Shown: positions 1 through 6,116, numbered from the stretch's first letter. The stretch is 11,014 bases of DNA from an uncultured Fusobacterium sp. (GCA_900543175.1 UQQO01000070.1:1-11014), one strand, 5' to 3'. The notes: generated by a model from the letters alone, not told the origin. Program-made: numbers and translations.

Positions 1-19
1 ACTTACTGTTAATCAAACA

Positions 20-49
20 AAATAAAAAAATATATAAAATATTTTATAT
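20..49 (-). terminator. Possible AU-only terminator hairpin of the left-edge riboswitch
   Basis: Positions 32-49 form a perfect 18-base palindrome (ATATAAAAT/ATTTTATAT). On the minus strand it is followed by a run of seven T, an A and more T. It sits just downstream of the cobalamin aptamer at 56-207, so it could be that riboswitch's expression platform. The stem contains no G or C, so it would be weak, and chance palindromes are common in such AT-rich DNA. Confidence 0.3.
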
Positions 50-55
50 TTTACG

Positions 56-207
56 ATTTGGTAAGTCTTCTGACTTAGTTTCATCCTACTTTCACGCCTT
101 CCCAGTTTCCCAGTGACATAATTGTGATTTCGTCCACCTTACAGCAGTTTTAACTGTGGGAGATTTTCACTCCTCTTCCTCTATTAAGCTTTTTAAAGCA
201 CCTAAAT
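56..207 (-). promoter_or_regulatory. Cobalamin riboswitch (aptamer) for an off-window gene
   Basis: Read on the minus strand, this has the ordered conserved blocks of a cobalamin aptamer. They are AGGTGC near the 5' end, GTGAAAATCTCCCACAG, CTGTAAGGTGGACGAAA, CACTGGGAAACTGGGAAGG, and GTCAGAAGAC near the 3' end. ATTT(A)GG and CCAAAT can close P1. The regulated gene must lie left of position 1. In B12 loci such a gene is often a BtuB-type receptor or a cobamide-synthesis gene, but it cannot be seen here. The L5 region departs from consensus: the usual C-rich CCCGCNAC is replaced by TTAAAACTG between ACAG and CTGT. Confidence 0.93.
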
Positions 208-227
208 ATATTATTTTTACAGAAGTT

Positions 228-256
228 ATTTTATAACTTTTATCAGGAAAAGTCAA
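228..256 (-). promoter_or_regulatory. Promoter for the left-edge cobalamin riboswitch
   Basis: On the minus strand there is a -35 TTGACT (251-256) and a -10 TAAAAT (228-233) with a 17-base spacer. Transcription would start near 221, about 14 bases before the P1 strand of the aptamer. The promoter lies downstream of a terminator at 322-363, so the off-window gene forms its own transcription unit. Confidence 0.75.
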
Positions 257-321
257 TGATAAAAATATACTTAGATAAGATTATTCATCTATAATCGAGA
301 TTAAATGTTTTTATTTTGGAT

Positions 322-363
322 TAAAAAATAAAGAACTCCATATATTAATAAGAGTTCTTTATT
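322..363 (-). terminator. Intrinsic terminator after the 103-residue gene
   Basis: A 12-bp perfect stem pairs AATAAAGAACTC (327-338) with GAGTTCTTTATT (352-363) around a 13-base loop. On the minus strand the stem runs into a T tract at 328-323. It lies 25 bases beyond the stop of the small gene at 388 and would end the tonB-side transcript. Confidence 0.85.
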
Positions 364-387
364 AAATAGATTATAATTTGATTTTTA

Positions 388-699
388 CTAAGAGTTAGTT
401 CCTTTTACTATATCTACCTTTGAAATACTTCCAAACTCTTCAATAGTTTTTTCAAAAGCTTTCTTAATACCATCAATATATTTTTTGATGTATTCTTCTC
501 CACTATTGATACAATCAATGGATAGTTTTAAAACAGCATTTTTATCTTTAAAAAAATAAAGGTTTACTGTATCCATCACAGTAAAAATTTCTACCTCTTC
601 CACTTTACAAGGGATGTTGTAACTACTAGCAATTTCTTTAACTTTATTAATTAGTAGTGTAGGTATAACTGAGTGTGTAGGTTCATAATTTACTTTCAT
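388..699 (-). CDS. Conserved-looking hypothetical protein, 103 residues
   Basis: I do not recognise this protein. It is short, with alternating hydrophobic and charged stretches, and has no signal peptide or membrane segment, so it is probably cytoplasmic. Residues from about 68 on (EEYIKKYIDGIKKAFEKTIEEF) look strongly helical. The part before (VNLYFFKDKNAVLKLSID) looks like beta strands. There are two cysteines but no metal-binding cluster. The start is the ATG at 699, which has GAGGAG 8 bases upstream. The GTG three codons earlier overlaps that ribosome binding site and cannot be the start. The gene lies 76 bases downstream of tonB on the same strand, with no promoter visible in between and a good terminator after it. 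It may therefore be transcribed by read-through from the B12-regulated genes. A link to corrinoid metabolism rests only on position. Confidence 0.75.
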   Translation of the reverse strand: MKVNYEPTHSVIPTLLINKVKEIASSYNIPCKVEEVEIFTVMDTVNLYFFKDKNAVLKLSIDCINSGEEYIKKYIDGIKKAFEKTIEEFGSISKVDIVKGTNS

Positions 700-727
700 T
701 TGTATCACTCCTCATTATTTTTTATAT

Positions 728-746
728 AAAACAGTGAAACTGTTTT
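728..746 (-). terminator. Weak hairpin after tonB, possible partial terminator
   Basis: AAAACAGT (728-735) and ACTGTTTT (739-746) form a perfect 8-bp stem around a three-base loop, 30 bases after the tonB stop. On the minus strand the stem ends in TTTT and continues TATATAAAAAA. The T tract is poor, so read-through into the 103-residue gene is likely. Confidence 0.4.
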
Positions 747-775
747 TAACTAACTATTAATTATTTAATATTTAA

Positions 776-1471
776 CTATTTAACATTAAATCTAAAGTCT
801 TTATAAAAATACATCTTTATATTGTGTCCTTGATATATAATAGGAGCAAACTCCCACTGTTTAAGAGCTTTTTCAACTTCTTTTCTAAATCCATATGATG
901 TGAAGTTGTCTAAGAAGATAACTTCTTCCACCCTTCCATTAAGTCCCACTAAAAATTTAGTTTTAATAACTACCTCTTTGGTAAAGTTAGCCTTTTTTGC
1001 CATGATAGGATATTGAGGTTCAACCTCTCTTTTTATCTGATAACCTATTCCCTGGCCACCTCTTTGATCTCCAATATATGTACCAGTTCCATCTTTAACT
1101 AAACCAGCTAGAGGATTATAAGGGGCAGTATTAGTATTAGCTGAAGTTTCCTTTTCAACTTCTTCTACCTCTCTAGGTTTTTCAATAGGCTTAGGCACAG
1201 CTTTTTTAATTTTCTTTTTAACTACTTTCTTCTCTGGTTTTTTAATCTCTTTTTTTTCAATTTTCTTTTCTTCAACTTTTTTTATCTCTTGTACAGGCTC
1301 TCTATTTAAAGATTGAATTGGAGCAGGTGCAGGAGCTGGCATATCATTTTTCTTATCAGTTAGATATACAACTACATTTTTACTGTCCATTTTAATCTCT
1401 TTTACAGGAGCTTTATAGAAGATAAACAGCAACAATAAGTGGCAGAGAAAAGAAAAAATATAAAATTTCAT
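776..1471 (-). CDS. tonB: TonB energy-transducing protein
   Basis: TonB spans the periplasm and passes proton-motive energy from ExbB/ExbD to outer-membrane receptors. The protein has 231 residues. Residues about 4-19 are a single membrane anchor containing S7 and H11 in the SxxxH spacing known from the TonB transmembrane helix. Next comes an Ala-Pro stretch (45-51) and a long Lys/Glu/Pro-rich spacer (about 58-108). The C-terminal TonB domain (about 148-231) has the expected EPQYP near its start, GLNGRVEEV at 176-184 and KQWEFAP at 204-210. The ribosome binding site AGGTGA overlaps the exbD stop, only 8 bases upstream, so translation is probably coupled. Being last in exbB-exbD-tonB behind a cobalamin riboswitch, it is most likely dedicated to corrinoid uptake. 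No receptor gene is inside the window. Confidence 0.93.
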   Translation of the reverse strand: MKFYIFSFLCHLLLLFIFYKAPVKEIKMDSKNVVVYLTDKKNDMPAPAPAPIQSLNREPVQEIKKVEEKKIEKKEIKKPEKKVVKKKIKKAVPKPIEKPREVEEVEKETSANTNTAPYNPLAGLVKDGTGTYIGDQRGGQGIGYQIKREVEPQYPIMAKKANFTKEVVIKTKFLVGLNGRVEEVIFLDNFTSYGFRKEVEKALKQWEFAPIIYQGHNIKMYFYKDFRFNVK

Positions 1472-1479
1472 TATCTCAC

Positions 1480-1890
1480 CTACTTTATGCTATTTATTTC
1501 AATTTTTTCAATACCTATATTTTTTAATTTACCCATAGTTTCAATAACAACTTGATATTTTAGATCTTTGTCAGCACTAACAATAAGTGTCTGCTCTTGA
1601 CGTCCATTCATAAGCTCTTTCAACATAATTTCAAATCTATCATTTGGGATTTCAATGGAATTATCTCCATTTTTAAAGAAAAATTTTCCCTCTCTATCAA
1701 TAACTAATTCCACTCCCTCTTCTAAACTATCAATTTGTTCTACTGATGATTTTGGAAGATTCATATCAAATTTTGTATATTGACTAAATGTTGTTACTAA
1801 CATAAAAAATATCAAAAGCTGAAAGACCACATCAATTAAAGGAGTCATATCAGGATTGATAATATTTTTTCCTCTTCTAAACTCTCTCAT
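1480..1890 (-). CDS. exbD: ExbD/TolR family energy-transducing protein
   Basis: ExbD is the small inner-membrane partner of ExbB in the TonB motor. The 136-residue protein has a short charged cytoplasmic N-terminus. One membrane helix (about 17-35, PLIDVVFQLLIFFMLVTTF) carries the conserved aspartate (D20) that is essential for proton use in this family. A periplasmic domain of about 100 residues follows, including the block LIVSADKDLKYQVVIETMGKLKNIGI that is typical of ExbD/TolR. It lies 6 bases after exbB and 8 bases before tonB. An AGAGG ribosome binding site sits within the exbB stop region. TolR is the main alternative, but the adjacent tonB argues for ExbD. Confidence 0.93.
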   Translation of the reverse strand: MREFRRGKNIINPDMTPLIDVVFQLLIFFMLVTTFSQYTKFDMNLPKSSVEQIDSLEEGVELVIDREGKFFFKNGDNSIEIPNDRFEIMLKELMNGRQEQTLIVSADKDLKYQVVIETMGKLKNIGIEKIEINSIK

Positions 1891-1896
1891 AAAATC

Positions 1897-2517
1897 TTAC
1901 CTCTTTCCTGAATCTTTAATATTGATTAAAGCAGTTGAAGTTTTTTCTATTTCAAGCATAATTTTATCAACTTTTCTATTAAATGTGTTGTAAGCAATAA
2001 TTGCAGGAATTGCAATAAGTAGTCCAGCTGCTGTAGTTATAAGGGCTTCAGAGATACCATTAGCTACAACATTAGGATCTCCAGCTCCTTGAAGAGCAAT
2101 AGCTTTAAATGATTTTATCATTCCAAGAACTGTTCCTAATAAACCTGCCATAGGTGAGATATATGAAACAATTCCAAGTATAGATAATCTTCTCTCTAGA
2201 TTTTCAATTTGCTCTAAAGCTTTTTCTTTCATAAGTTTCTCTTTACTTTCATATAGATCATTCTCATTTTTATATGCCAATAATATACTTTTTACAGTTC
2301 TTGAAACAGAGTTGTTTGTTTTGTTGCAAAGCTCAATAGCCTCATCCTCTTTTCCCTCTCTAACAAGATCTACAATTTCACTTTTAAACTCCTTTGTAAT
2401 CCCTTGCTCATTTCTTAAAAAATAAGCTGTTCTCTCTAAAATAGTTCCCAAACCAGCTATTGACAAAATAGCTAGTAGCCACATCATACTTCCACCTTCA
2501 ATAAAATAATTAAACAT
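1897..2517 (-). CDS. exbB: ExbB/TolQ/MotA family proton channel protein
   Basis: ExbB forms the proton-channel scaffold of the TonB motor in the inner membrane. The protein has 206 residues and three predicted helices: about 12-28, about 112-134 and about 156-178. The family blocks are clear: SPMAGLLGTVLGMIKSF (121-137) and GISEALITTAAGLLIAIPAI (154-173). A charged cytoplasmic loop separates helices 1 and 2. The start at 2517 has AGGAGG five bases upstream; the internal Met11 and Met12 lack such a site. It is the first gene of exbB-exbD-tonB, directly downstream of a cobalamin riboswitch and its hairpin. This makes it B12-repressed by inference. Confidence 0.94.
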   Translation of the reverse strand: MFNYFIEGGSMMWLLAILSIAGLGTILERTAYFLRNEQGITKEFKSEIVDLVREGKEDEAIELCNKTNNSVSRTVKSILLAYKNENDLYESKEKLMKEKALEQIENLERRLSILGIVSYISPMAGLLGTVLGMIKSFKAIALQGAGDPNVVANGISEALITTAAGLLIAIPAIIAYNTFNRKVDKIMLEIEKTSTALINIKDSGKR

Positions 2518-2539
2518 TTTTCCTCCTGATTATTAAATT

Positions 2540-2595
2540 TCAAAATAAAAACTGATAAAAATAACTAAAAAAGCCCCCTAGTTATCTTTATCAGT
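2540..2595 (-). terminator. P13-type hairpin of the internal cobalamin riboswitch, terminator-like
   Basis: On the minus strand ACTGATAAAGATAACTA (2595-2579) pairs with TAGTTATTTTTATCAGT (2567-2551). This is a 17-bp stem with one G-U pair. The 11-base loop is GGGGGCTTTTT. The stem runs straight into TTTTATTTT, so it resembles an intrinsic terminator. The GGGGGCT of loop plus stem edge (2572-2578) is the exact complement of AGCCCCC in L5 of the aptamer (2714-2720). This fits the L5-L13 kissing loop known from this riboswitch class. Ligand binding would stabilise the hairpin and switch exbB off. Confidence 0.72.
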
Positions 2596-2622
2596 AAGTT
2601 CAAAAGATAGTTTTATATTATT

Positions 2623-2765
2623 ATCAGATAAGTCTCCTGACTTGGTTTCACTCTACTCCCAACCTTCCCAGAAAAATCCAGTGGTATTTAGGTTTCGTCC
2701 ACCTTACAGTAGCGGGGGCTGTGCAGGATTTTCACCTGCTTCCTTTTTATGCATAAGCATCTGAT
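2623..2765 (-). promoter_or_regulatory. Cobalamin riboswitch upstream of exbB-exbD-tonB
   Basis: The minus strand shows all conserved blocks: AAAAGGAAGCAGGTGAAAAT, ACAGCCCCCGCTACTGTAAG, CACTGG...CTGGGAAGG and AAGTCAGGAGACTT. P1 is a perfect ATCAGAT (2765-2759) with ATCTGAT (2629-2623). The 5' P1 strand begins on the last base of the btuD stop codon. No terminator separates btuD from it. Only a weak promoter candidate is visible inside btuD (TTGAAA and TAAATT with a 16-base spacer). It may therefore act as an internal switch in a btuFCD-exbBD-tonB transcript. Confidence 0.95.
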
Positions 2766-3547
2766 TAATTATTTATAATTCCTTTTAATTTAAAGTATGG
2801 AATATTGTTTTCAATCTCCATAACTGAATCCACTCTATAAACATCTTTAATAAGTTGTGGATTTAAAATTTCCAAAGGTTTTCCCTCTTTGAATTTCTTT
2901 CCATTTTTCAATACAATTATCTTATCACTATATTGAGCAGCTTGATTGATATCATGTAATACCATAATAATAGTGATTCCTAACTCTCTGTTTAACATTT
3001 TTACCAATTCCATAATCTCAAATTGGTGACATATATCTAAATATGTAGTAGGTTCATCTAAAAGTAGTATCTCAGTTTTTTGAGCTAATACCATTGATAT
3101 CCATACTTTTTGTCTCTCTCCACCAGAAAGGCTCATAACTTTTCTCTCTCTGAATTTTTCAAGATGACAAATTTTAATAGCCCATTCTACAATATTTCTA
3201 TCCTCTTCATTGTAGATCTCATACCATTTTTTATGTGGGATACGTCCATACATAATAAAATCATAAACTGTTATATCCTCTGGAATCTCGTTGTTTTGAG
3301 AAACAAAAGCAAGTTTTTTAGCAAAATCCTTATTTTTTATATTTTGAATCTTACTATTTTCAAGGTATATTTCCCCTTTTTTACAGTTTAAAACCCTTGC
3401 AATAGCTTTAAGAAGGGTAGATTTTCCACAACCATTAGTACCTATAATCGAAACTACTTCCCCTTTGTTTATGGAAAAATCAATCTCATCAATTACTATT
3501 TTTTCATCATAAGCTAATTGAATGTTTTGTCCTTTTAAAATCTCCAT
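2765..3547 (-). CDS. btuD: Corrinoid ABC transporter ATP-binding protein
   Basis: This is the cytoplasmic ATPase of a type II (FecCDE/BtuCD) importer. Numbered from the chosen start (260 residues), it has Walker A GTNGCGKST (36-44), a Q-loop near FVSQNNE (81-87), signature LSGGERQ (140-146), Walker B ILLLDEP (160-166) and the switch histidine H198 in VLHD. The start is the ATG at 3547 with AGGTGA five bases upstream. The GTG three codons earlier lies inside that site. It begins one base after the btuC stop, which implies translational coupling. The family also includes heme and siderophore ATPases (FecE, FhuC, HmuV). The cobalamin assignment comes from the riboswitches on both sides. Confidence 0.9.
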   Translation of the reverse strand: MEILKGQNIQLAYDEKIVIDEIDFSINKGEVVSIIGTNGCGKSTLLKAIARVLNCKKGEIYLENSKIQNIKNKDFAKKLAFVSQNNEIPEDITVYDFIMYGRIPHKKWYEIYNEEDRNIVEWAIKICHLEKFRERKVMSLSGGERQKVWISMVLAQKTEILLLDEPTTYLDICHQFEIMELVKMLNRELGITIIMVLHDINQAAQYSDKIIVLKNGKKFKEGKPLEILNPQLIKDVYRVDSVMEIENNIPYFKLKGIINN

Positions 3548-3548
3548 A

Positions 3549-4550
3549 TTAGTCACCTACCTTTCTAAGTAGGTATAGGAAGAACGGAACCCCAATTACA
3601 GCCATAACTATACCTGCTGGAATCTCTATTGGTGAGAACAGAGTTCTTGAAAGGGTATCAGCTATAACTAAAACGATAGCCCCCATAGTAGCAGCAAAAG
3701 GTATTAAGTATGTGTGATCAGATCCAATTATTAATCTGGCAATATGTGGAACTATCAATCCAACAAAGCCTATTAACCCTACATTTGCAACAGATATTCC
3801 TGTAAGAAAACAAGCAAAAGCACAAAGTTTTAATCTTTTTTTAGGAATATCAATACCTAAGTTAATAGCAAAGTTATCCCCTAGTTGAAGAATATTAGCA
3901 TCTCTAATTAAAGTTAGACAAGCTATTAAACCAAAAATTGTATAGGGGAAAAGTCCAATAACATGTCTCCAGTTTTTACCATTTAAACTTCCATTTAACC
4001 AAGATAGAACCCCTTGAATTTCATCACTAAATAGGATAAACATAAGCCCAGTAATACTTCCTAAGATAGCGTTGATAGCTACTCCAGAAAGAATAACTCT
4101 AATAGGTTTTAACCCTTTTTTCCAAGCTAGAGTAAACACAATAGCACAAGCTATTGCTCCACCTATAAAGGCTGAAAAATTCATAAAGAATATAGTTTTG
4201 GGAAAGAGTATCATAACAATTAGAGCAGTTACACTTGCCCCTGAAGAAACCCCTGTTAGCCCTGGATCAGCAAGTGGATTTTTCATTACTGCTTGAAGTA
4301 AAACACCTGCTAGAGATAGGTTACAACCTACCATAACAGCTATTAAAATACGTGGGATTCTTATATCCCAAAGGATCGCTTTCAATATCTCATCATCATA
4401 ATTTTTAACAAAGATTCCCTTAAAAATCTCGCTAGTAGAATAATTTACACTACCAAATCTCACAGAGAAGATAACAGAAAAACATAGTAAAACAATAGTA
4501 AATAAAATTAAGAATATCTTTTTTTTCTGTTTATCATTATTCATAAACAT
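3549..4550 (-). CDS. btuC: Corrinoid ABC transporter permease, FecCD family
   Basis: This is the inner-membrane permease of the importer, with about ten hydrophobic helices, as usual for FecCD/BtuC proteins. Family motifs are plain. GVLLQAVMKNPLADPGLTGVSSGA is in the first third. GLIGFVGLIVPHIARLIIGSDH and the C-terminal EIPAGIVMAVIGVPFFLYLL are in the last third. The longest reading begins at 4574 but has no ribosome binding site. GGAGG at 4563-4567 instead precedes the ATGs at 4550 (12 bases) and 4544 (18 bases). I chose 4550, giving 333 residues; the spacing is longer than ideal, so the start is uncertain. It overlaps the end of btuF by 14 bases, typical of coupled translation. Confidence 0.9.
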   Translation of the reverse strand: MFMNNDKQKKKIFLILFTIVLLCFSVIFSVRFGSVNYSTSEIFKGIFVKNYDDEILKAILWDIRIPRILIAVMVGCNLSLAGVLLQAVMKNPLADPGLTGVSSGASVTALIVMILFPKTIFFMNFSAFIGGAIACAIVFTLAWKKGLKPIRVILSGVAINAILGSITGLMFILFSDEIQGVLSWLNGSLNGKNWRHVIGLFPYTIFGLIACLTLIRDANILQLGDNFAINLGIDIPKKRLKLCAFACFLTGISVANVGLIGFVGLIVPHIARLIIGSDHTYLIPFAATMGAIVLVIADTLSRTLFSPIEIPAGIVMAVIGVPFFLYLLRKVGD

Positions 4551-5442
4551 ATCTATATAGTTCCTCCAATGCATCTATGGAATTGACACCAGCACTCATT
4601 CTAAAAAGAGTAGGGTCTATATCAAGTATTTTTTTATTTTTATATGCTTTTGTAAGTTTCCAAATTGGATTGGCATTGAAGATCTCTTCAAAGCTCTCAC
4701 CATTTTTAGTTTGACTTGTAGGCAATCTTAAAATTACATCTGGATTAGCCTTTATAAGTTGTTCCATACTAAAAGGAACAGATTTTTTAAGTAGTGCACT
4801 ATTATCAATTGAAGTGACAATATTTTCACAATCGATTTTGTCCATTAACCCTTGTAAAAAATGGTTTTTTCCAGTCATAAAGAAACTTTCACCATTACCA
4901 TAGATAATAGCAATTTTTTTAGGTTCTTTATCCTTTAATTTTTCGTGAAGTATTTCCTCTCTATGCTTAATATCTTTTAATATAGCATTAGCTTTTTCCT
5001 CTTTATGGAAAGCTTTTCCAAGAATTTCAATAACTTCCATAGATTCATCATAAGTATCTACTTTTAGATAGAAACTAGGGATATTTAGATTATCATACTT
5101 TGGTTTTAAAGCTGGTTTAGAATATAATGTTGAAACTACTAAATCAGTTTTTAAAGATTTAACTATTTCTAAATCAGGCATTCCAGATCTTCCAATTCTT
5201 TGAACTCCATTATATTCTTCTGGAATTTTAGTTGTAGAACTGGGAACACCTACTAACTCAATATCTAGAGCAGCTAAAAATCTTGAGATAATAGCAGAAT
5301 CAGTTACAATTCTTTTAGGAAAATATGAAAGTTCTAACTTTTCATCATTTTGCTCAATTGTAAAGTTTTCTTTTGCTATTAAACTTTGAGTTAAGATTAG
5401 ACTCAACATTATTAATAAAATAATTTTTATTTTTTTTATCAT
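4537..5442 (-). CDS. btuF: Periplasmic corrinoid-binding protein, BtuF/FecB family
   Basis: This is the substrate-binding component of the importer. Residues 1-23 form a signal peptide (basic start, hydrophobic core, then SLIA before KE). It has no lipobox cysteine, so the mature protein is soluble in the periplasm, as expected for a two-membrane cell. The 301-residue protein has the two-lobed FecB/BtuF pattern. An N-terminal lobe contains PKRIVTDSAIISRFLAALDIELVGVP (42-67) and PDLEIVKSLKTDLVVST (89-105). A connecting helix spans about 145-172. The C-terminal lobe has KKIAIIYGNGESFFMTGKN. AAGGAG lies six bases before the ATG. It leads btuFCD behind a cobalamin riboswitch with a terminator. 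Heme or siderophore binding is possible from sequence alone; the riboswitch supports corrinoids. Confidence 0.88.
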   Translation of the reverse strand: MIKKIKIILLIMLSLILTQSLIAKENFTIEQNDEKLELSYFPKRIVTDSAIISRFLAALDIELVGVPSSTTKIPEEYNGVQRIGRSGMPDLEIVKSLKTDLVVSTLYSKPALKPKYDNLNIPSFYLKVDTYDESMEVIEILGKAFHKEEKANAILKDIKHREEILHEKLKDKEPKKIAIIYGNGESFFMTGKNHFLQGLMDKIDCENIVTSIDNSALLKKSVPFSMEQLIKANPDVILRLPTSQTKNGESFEEIFNANPIWKLTKAYKNKKILDIDPTLFRMSAGVNSIDALEELYRYVYE

Positions 5443-5462
5443 TGTTAACTCCTTGTTTTAAT

Positions 5463-5498
5463 AAAAAAACCAGCACTTATAACAGAAAGATGCTGGTT
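5463..5498 (-). terminator. Riboswitch-controlled terminator before btuF
   Basis: On the minus strand AACCAGCA (5498-5491) pairs with TGCTGGTT (5475-5468) around a 15-base loop, followed by seven T. It lies between the aptamer and the btuF ribosome binding site, so it would stop transcription before btuF. A competing hairpin, TAGATAA/TTATCTA (5513-5507 with 5504-5498), directly abuts the 5' arm. An extension pairing TGG with CCA would take bases from the terminator, giving a plausible antiterminator. Confidence 0.85.
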
Positions 5499-5551
5499 AG
5501 ATAAACTTATCTATAACACCATGACTTTCTTCGGAAGTCTATAGAGCACTA

Positions 5552-5704
5552 TATTTTGAGCAGGTCTTCTGACTTACAGCTCTAGCACTATTTTCACCTT
5601 CTCAGAAAATCCAATGGTATTGAAAATAATTTGCTGATTTACAGCGGCCGGACCGTTTGAGATTCTCACTCAATTCCCTTTTAATCTTTGTCAAACTCAA
5701 AATA
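5552..5704 (-). promoter_or_regulatory. Cobalamin riboswitch upstream of btuF-btuC-btuD
   Basis: The minus strand carries AAAAGGGAATTGAGTGAGAAT, ACGGTCCGGCCGCTGTAAAT, CATTGGATTTTCTGAGAAGG and GTAAGTCAGAAGACCTGC in the order of a cobalamin aptamer. P1 is a perfect 9-bp CTCAAAATA/TATTTTGAG pair (5696-5704 with 5552-5560). A hairpin with loop CCGAAGA (GACTT/AAGTC, about 5523-5539) could be P13, but only three bases of its loop match L5. A terminator follows at 5463-5498. Confidence 0.95.
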
Positions 5705-5730
5705 TTTTATATAATACATATATTACAATA

Positions 5731-5759
5731 ATTCTATTACTTAATTTTACCTTTGTCAA
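5731..5759 (-). promoter_or_regulatory. Promoter for the btuFCD leader
   Basis: On the minus strand there is a -35 TTGACA (5754-5759) and a -10 TAGAAT (5731-5736) with a 17-base spacer. Transcription would start near 5724, about 20 bases before P1 of the aptamer. It diverges from the cbiK promoter 36 bases away. Confidence 0.85.
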
Positions 5760-5795
5760 TAAATTTATAGTTAAAAAATAAAATTATTATAACTC

Positions 5796-5824
5796 TTGAC
5801 ATTTAAAAAAAAACATAGTATATT
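5796..5824 (+). promoter_or_regulatory. Promoter for the cbiK leader
   Basis: There is a -35 TTGACA (5796-5801) and a -10 TATATT (5819-5824) with a 17-base spacer that includes a run of nine A. Transcription would start near 5831, about 16 bases before P1 of the plus-strand aptamer. Confidence 0.87.
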
Positions 5825-5846
5825 CATATTGAACAGAATAATTGAA

Positions 5847-5993
5847 TTTAAGGTTCTAATCTTTAGATTAAAAGGGAAGAGAGGTAAAAGCCTACACGGT
5901 CCCGCCACTGTGATGCAGACGAGAAATACAAACCACTGAGCTTTTGGGAAGGGTATTTTAAGGATGAAGCTAAGTCAGGAGACCTGCCTTGAA
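5847..5993 (+). promoter_or_regulatory. Cobalamin riboswitch upstream of cbiK
   Basis: Conserved blocks appear in order: AAAAGGGAAGAGAGGTAAAA, ACGGTCCCGCCACTGTGATG, CACTGAGCTTTTGGGAAGGG and GAAGCTAAGTCAGGAGACCTGCC. P1 pairs TTTAAGG (5847-5853) with CCTTGAA (5987-5993). L5 carries GTCC (5899-5902), which matches GGAC (6019-6022) in the loop of the next hairpin, as expected for the kissing-loop contact. This is the closest to consensus of the four cobalamin aptamers here. Confidence 0.96.
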
Positions 5994-6004
5994 CAAGTAT
6001 TATG

Positions 6005-6062
6005 TAATATCATTGCGAGGACAAGAGATATTAACTTTAATGTCATAATTAAAAGTTATATC
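6005..6062 (+). promoter_or_regulatory. P13 hairpin and competing antiterminator of the cbiK leader
   Basis: TAATATC (6005-6011) and GATATTA (6027-6033) form the P13-type stem with GAGGAC in its loop. The same 3' arm, extended as GATATTAACTTTAA (6027-6040), can instead pair with TTAAAAGTTATATC (6049-6062), allowing two single-base bulges. That alternative takes the first three bases of the terminator's 5' arm (6060-6062). Ligand-bound P13 would free the terminator and unbound RNA would favour the antiterminator. The pairing is read by eye; no energies were computed. Confidence 0.65.
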
Positions 6063-6086
6063 TCCTGCACTAAAGGGGATTTTTTT
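6060..6086 (+). terminator. Riboswitch-controlled terminator before cbiK
   Basis: ATCTCCT (6060-6066) pairs with AGGGGAT (6074-6080), with one G-U pair and a seven-base loop, and runs into a T tract (6080-6086). The ribosome binding site of cbiK is 16 bases further on. The 3' arm can also pair with ATCCC at 6090-6094, which would compete with the terminator. Confidence 0.8.
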
Positions 6087-6116
6087 ATTATCCCTTGAAT
6101 TAAGGAGGAGAAAATT

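Noticed and set aside
700..708. GTG start three codons upstream for the 103-residue gene
   Set aside because: The GTG overlaps the GAGGAG ribosome binding site that serves the ATG at 699.
3110..3391. Plus-strand open frame of 93 codons
   Set aside because: It is antisense to btuD, which has all ABC ATPase motifs; it has no recognisable domain or convincing ribosome binding site.
3548..3556. GTG start three codons upstream for btuD
   Set aside because: It lies inside the AGGTGA site that serves the ATG at 3547.
4072..4296. Plus-strand open frame of 74 codons
   Set aside because: It is a shadow of the btuC permease coding sequence.
4551..4574. Longer btuC start at the ATG at 4574
   Set aside because: No ribosome binding site precedes it, while GGAGG lies downstream of it in front of two in-frame ATGs. 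It is not fully excluded.
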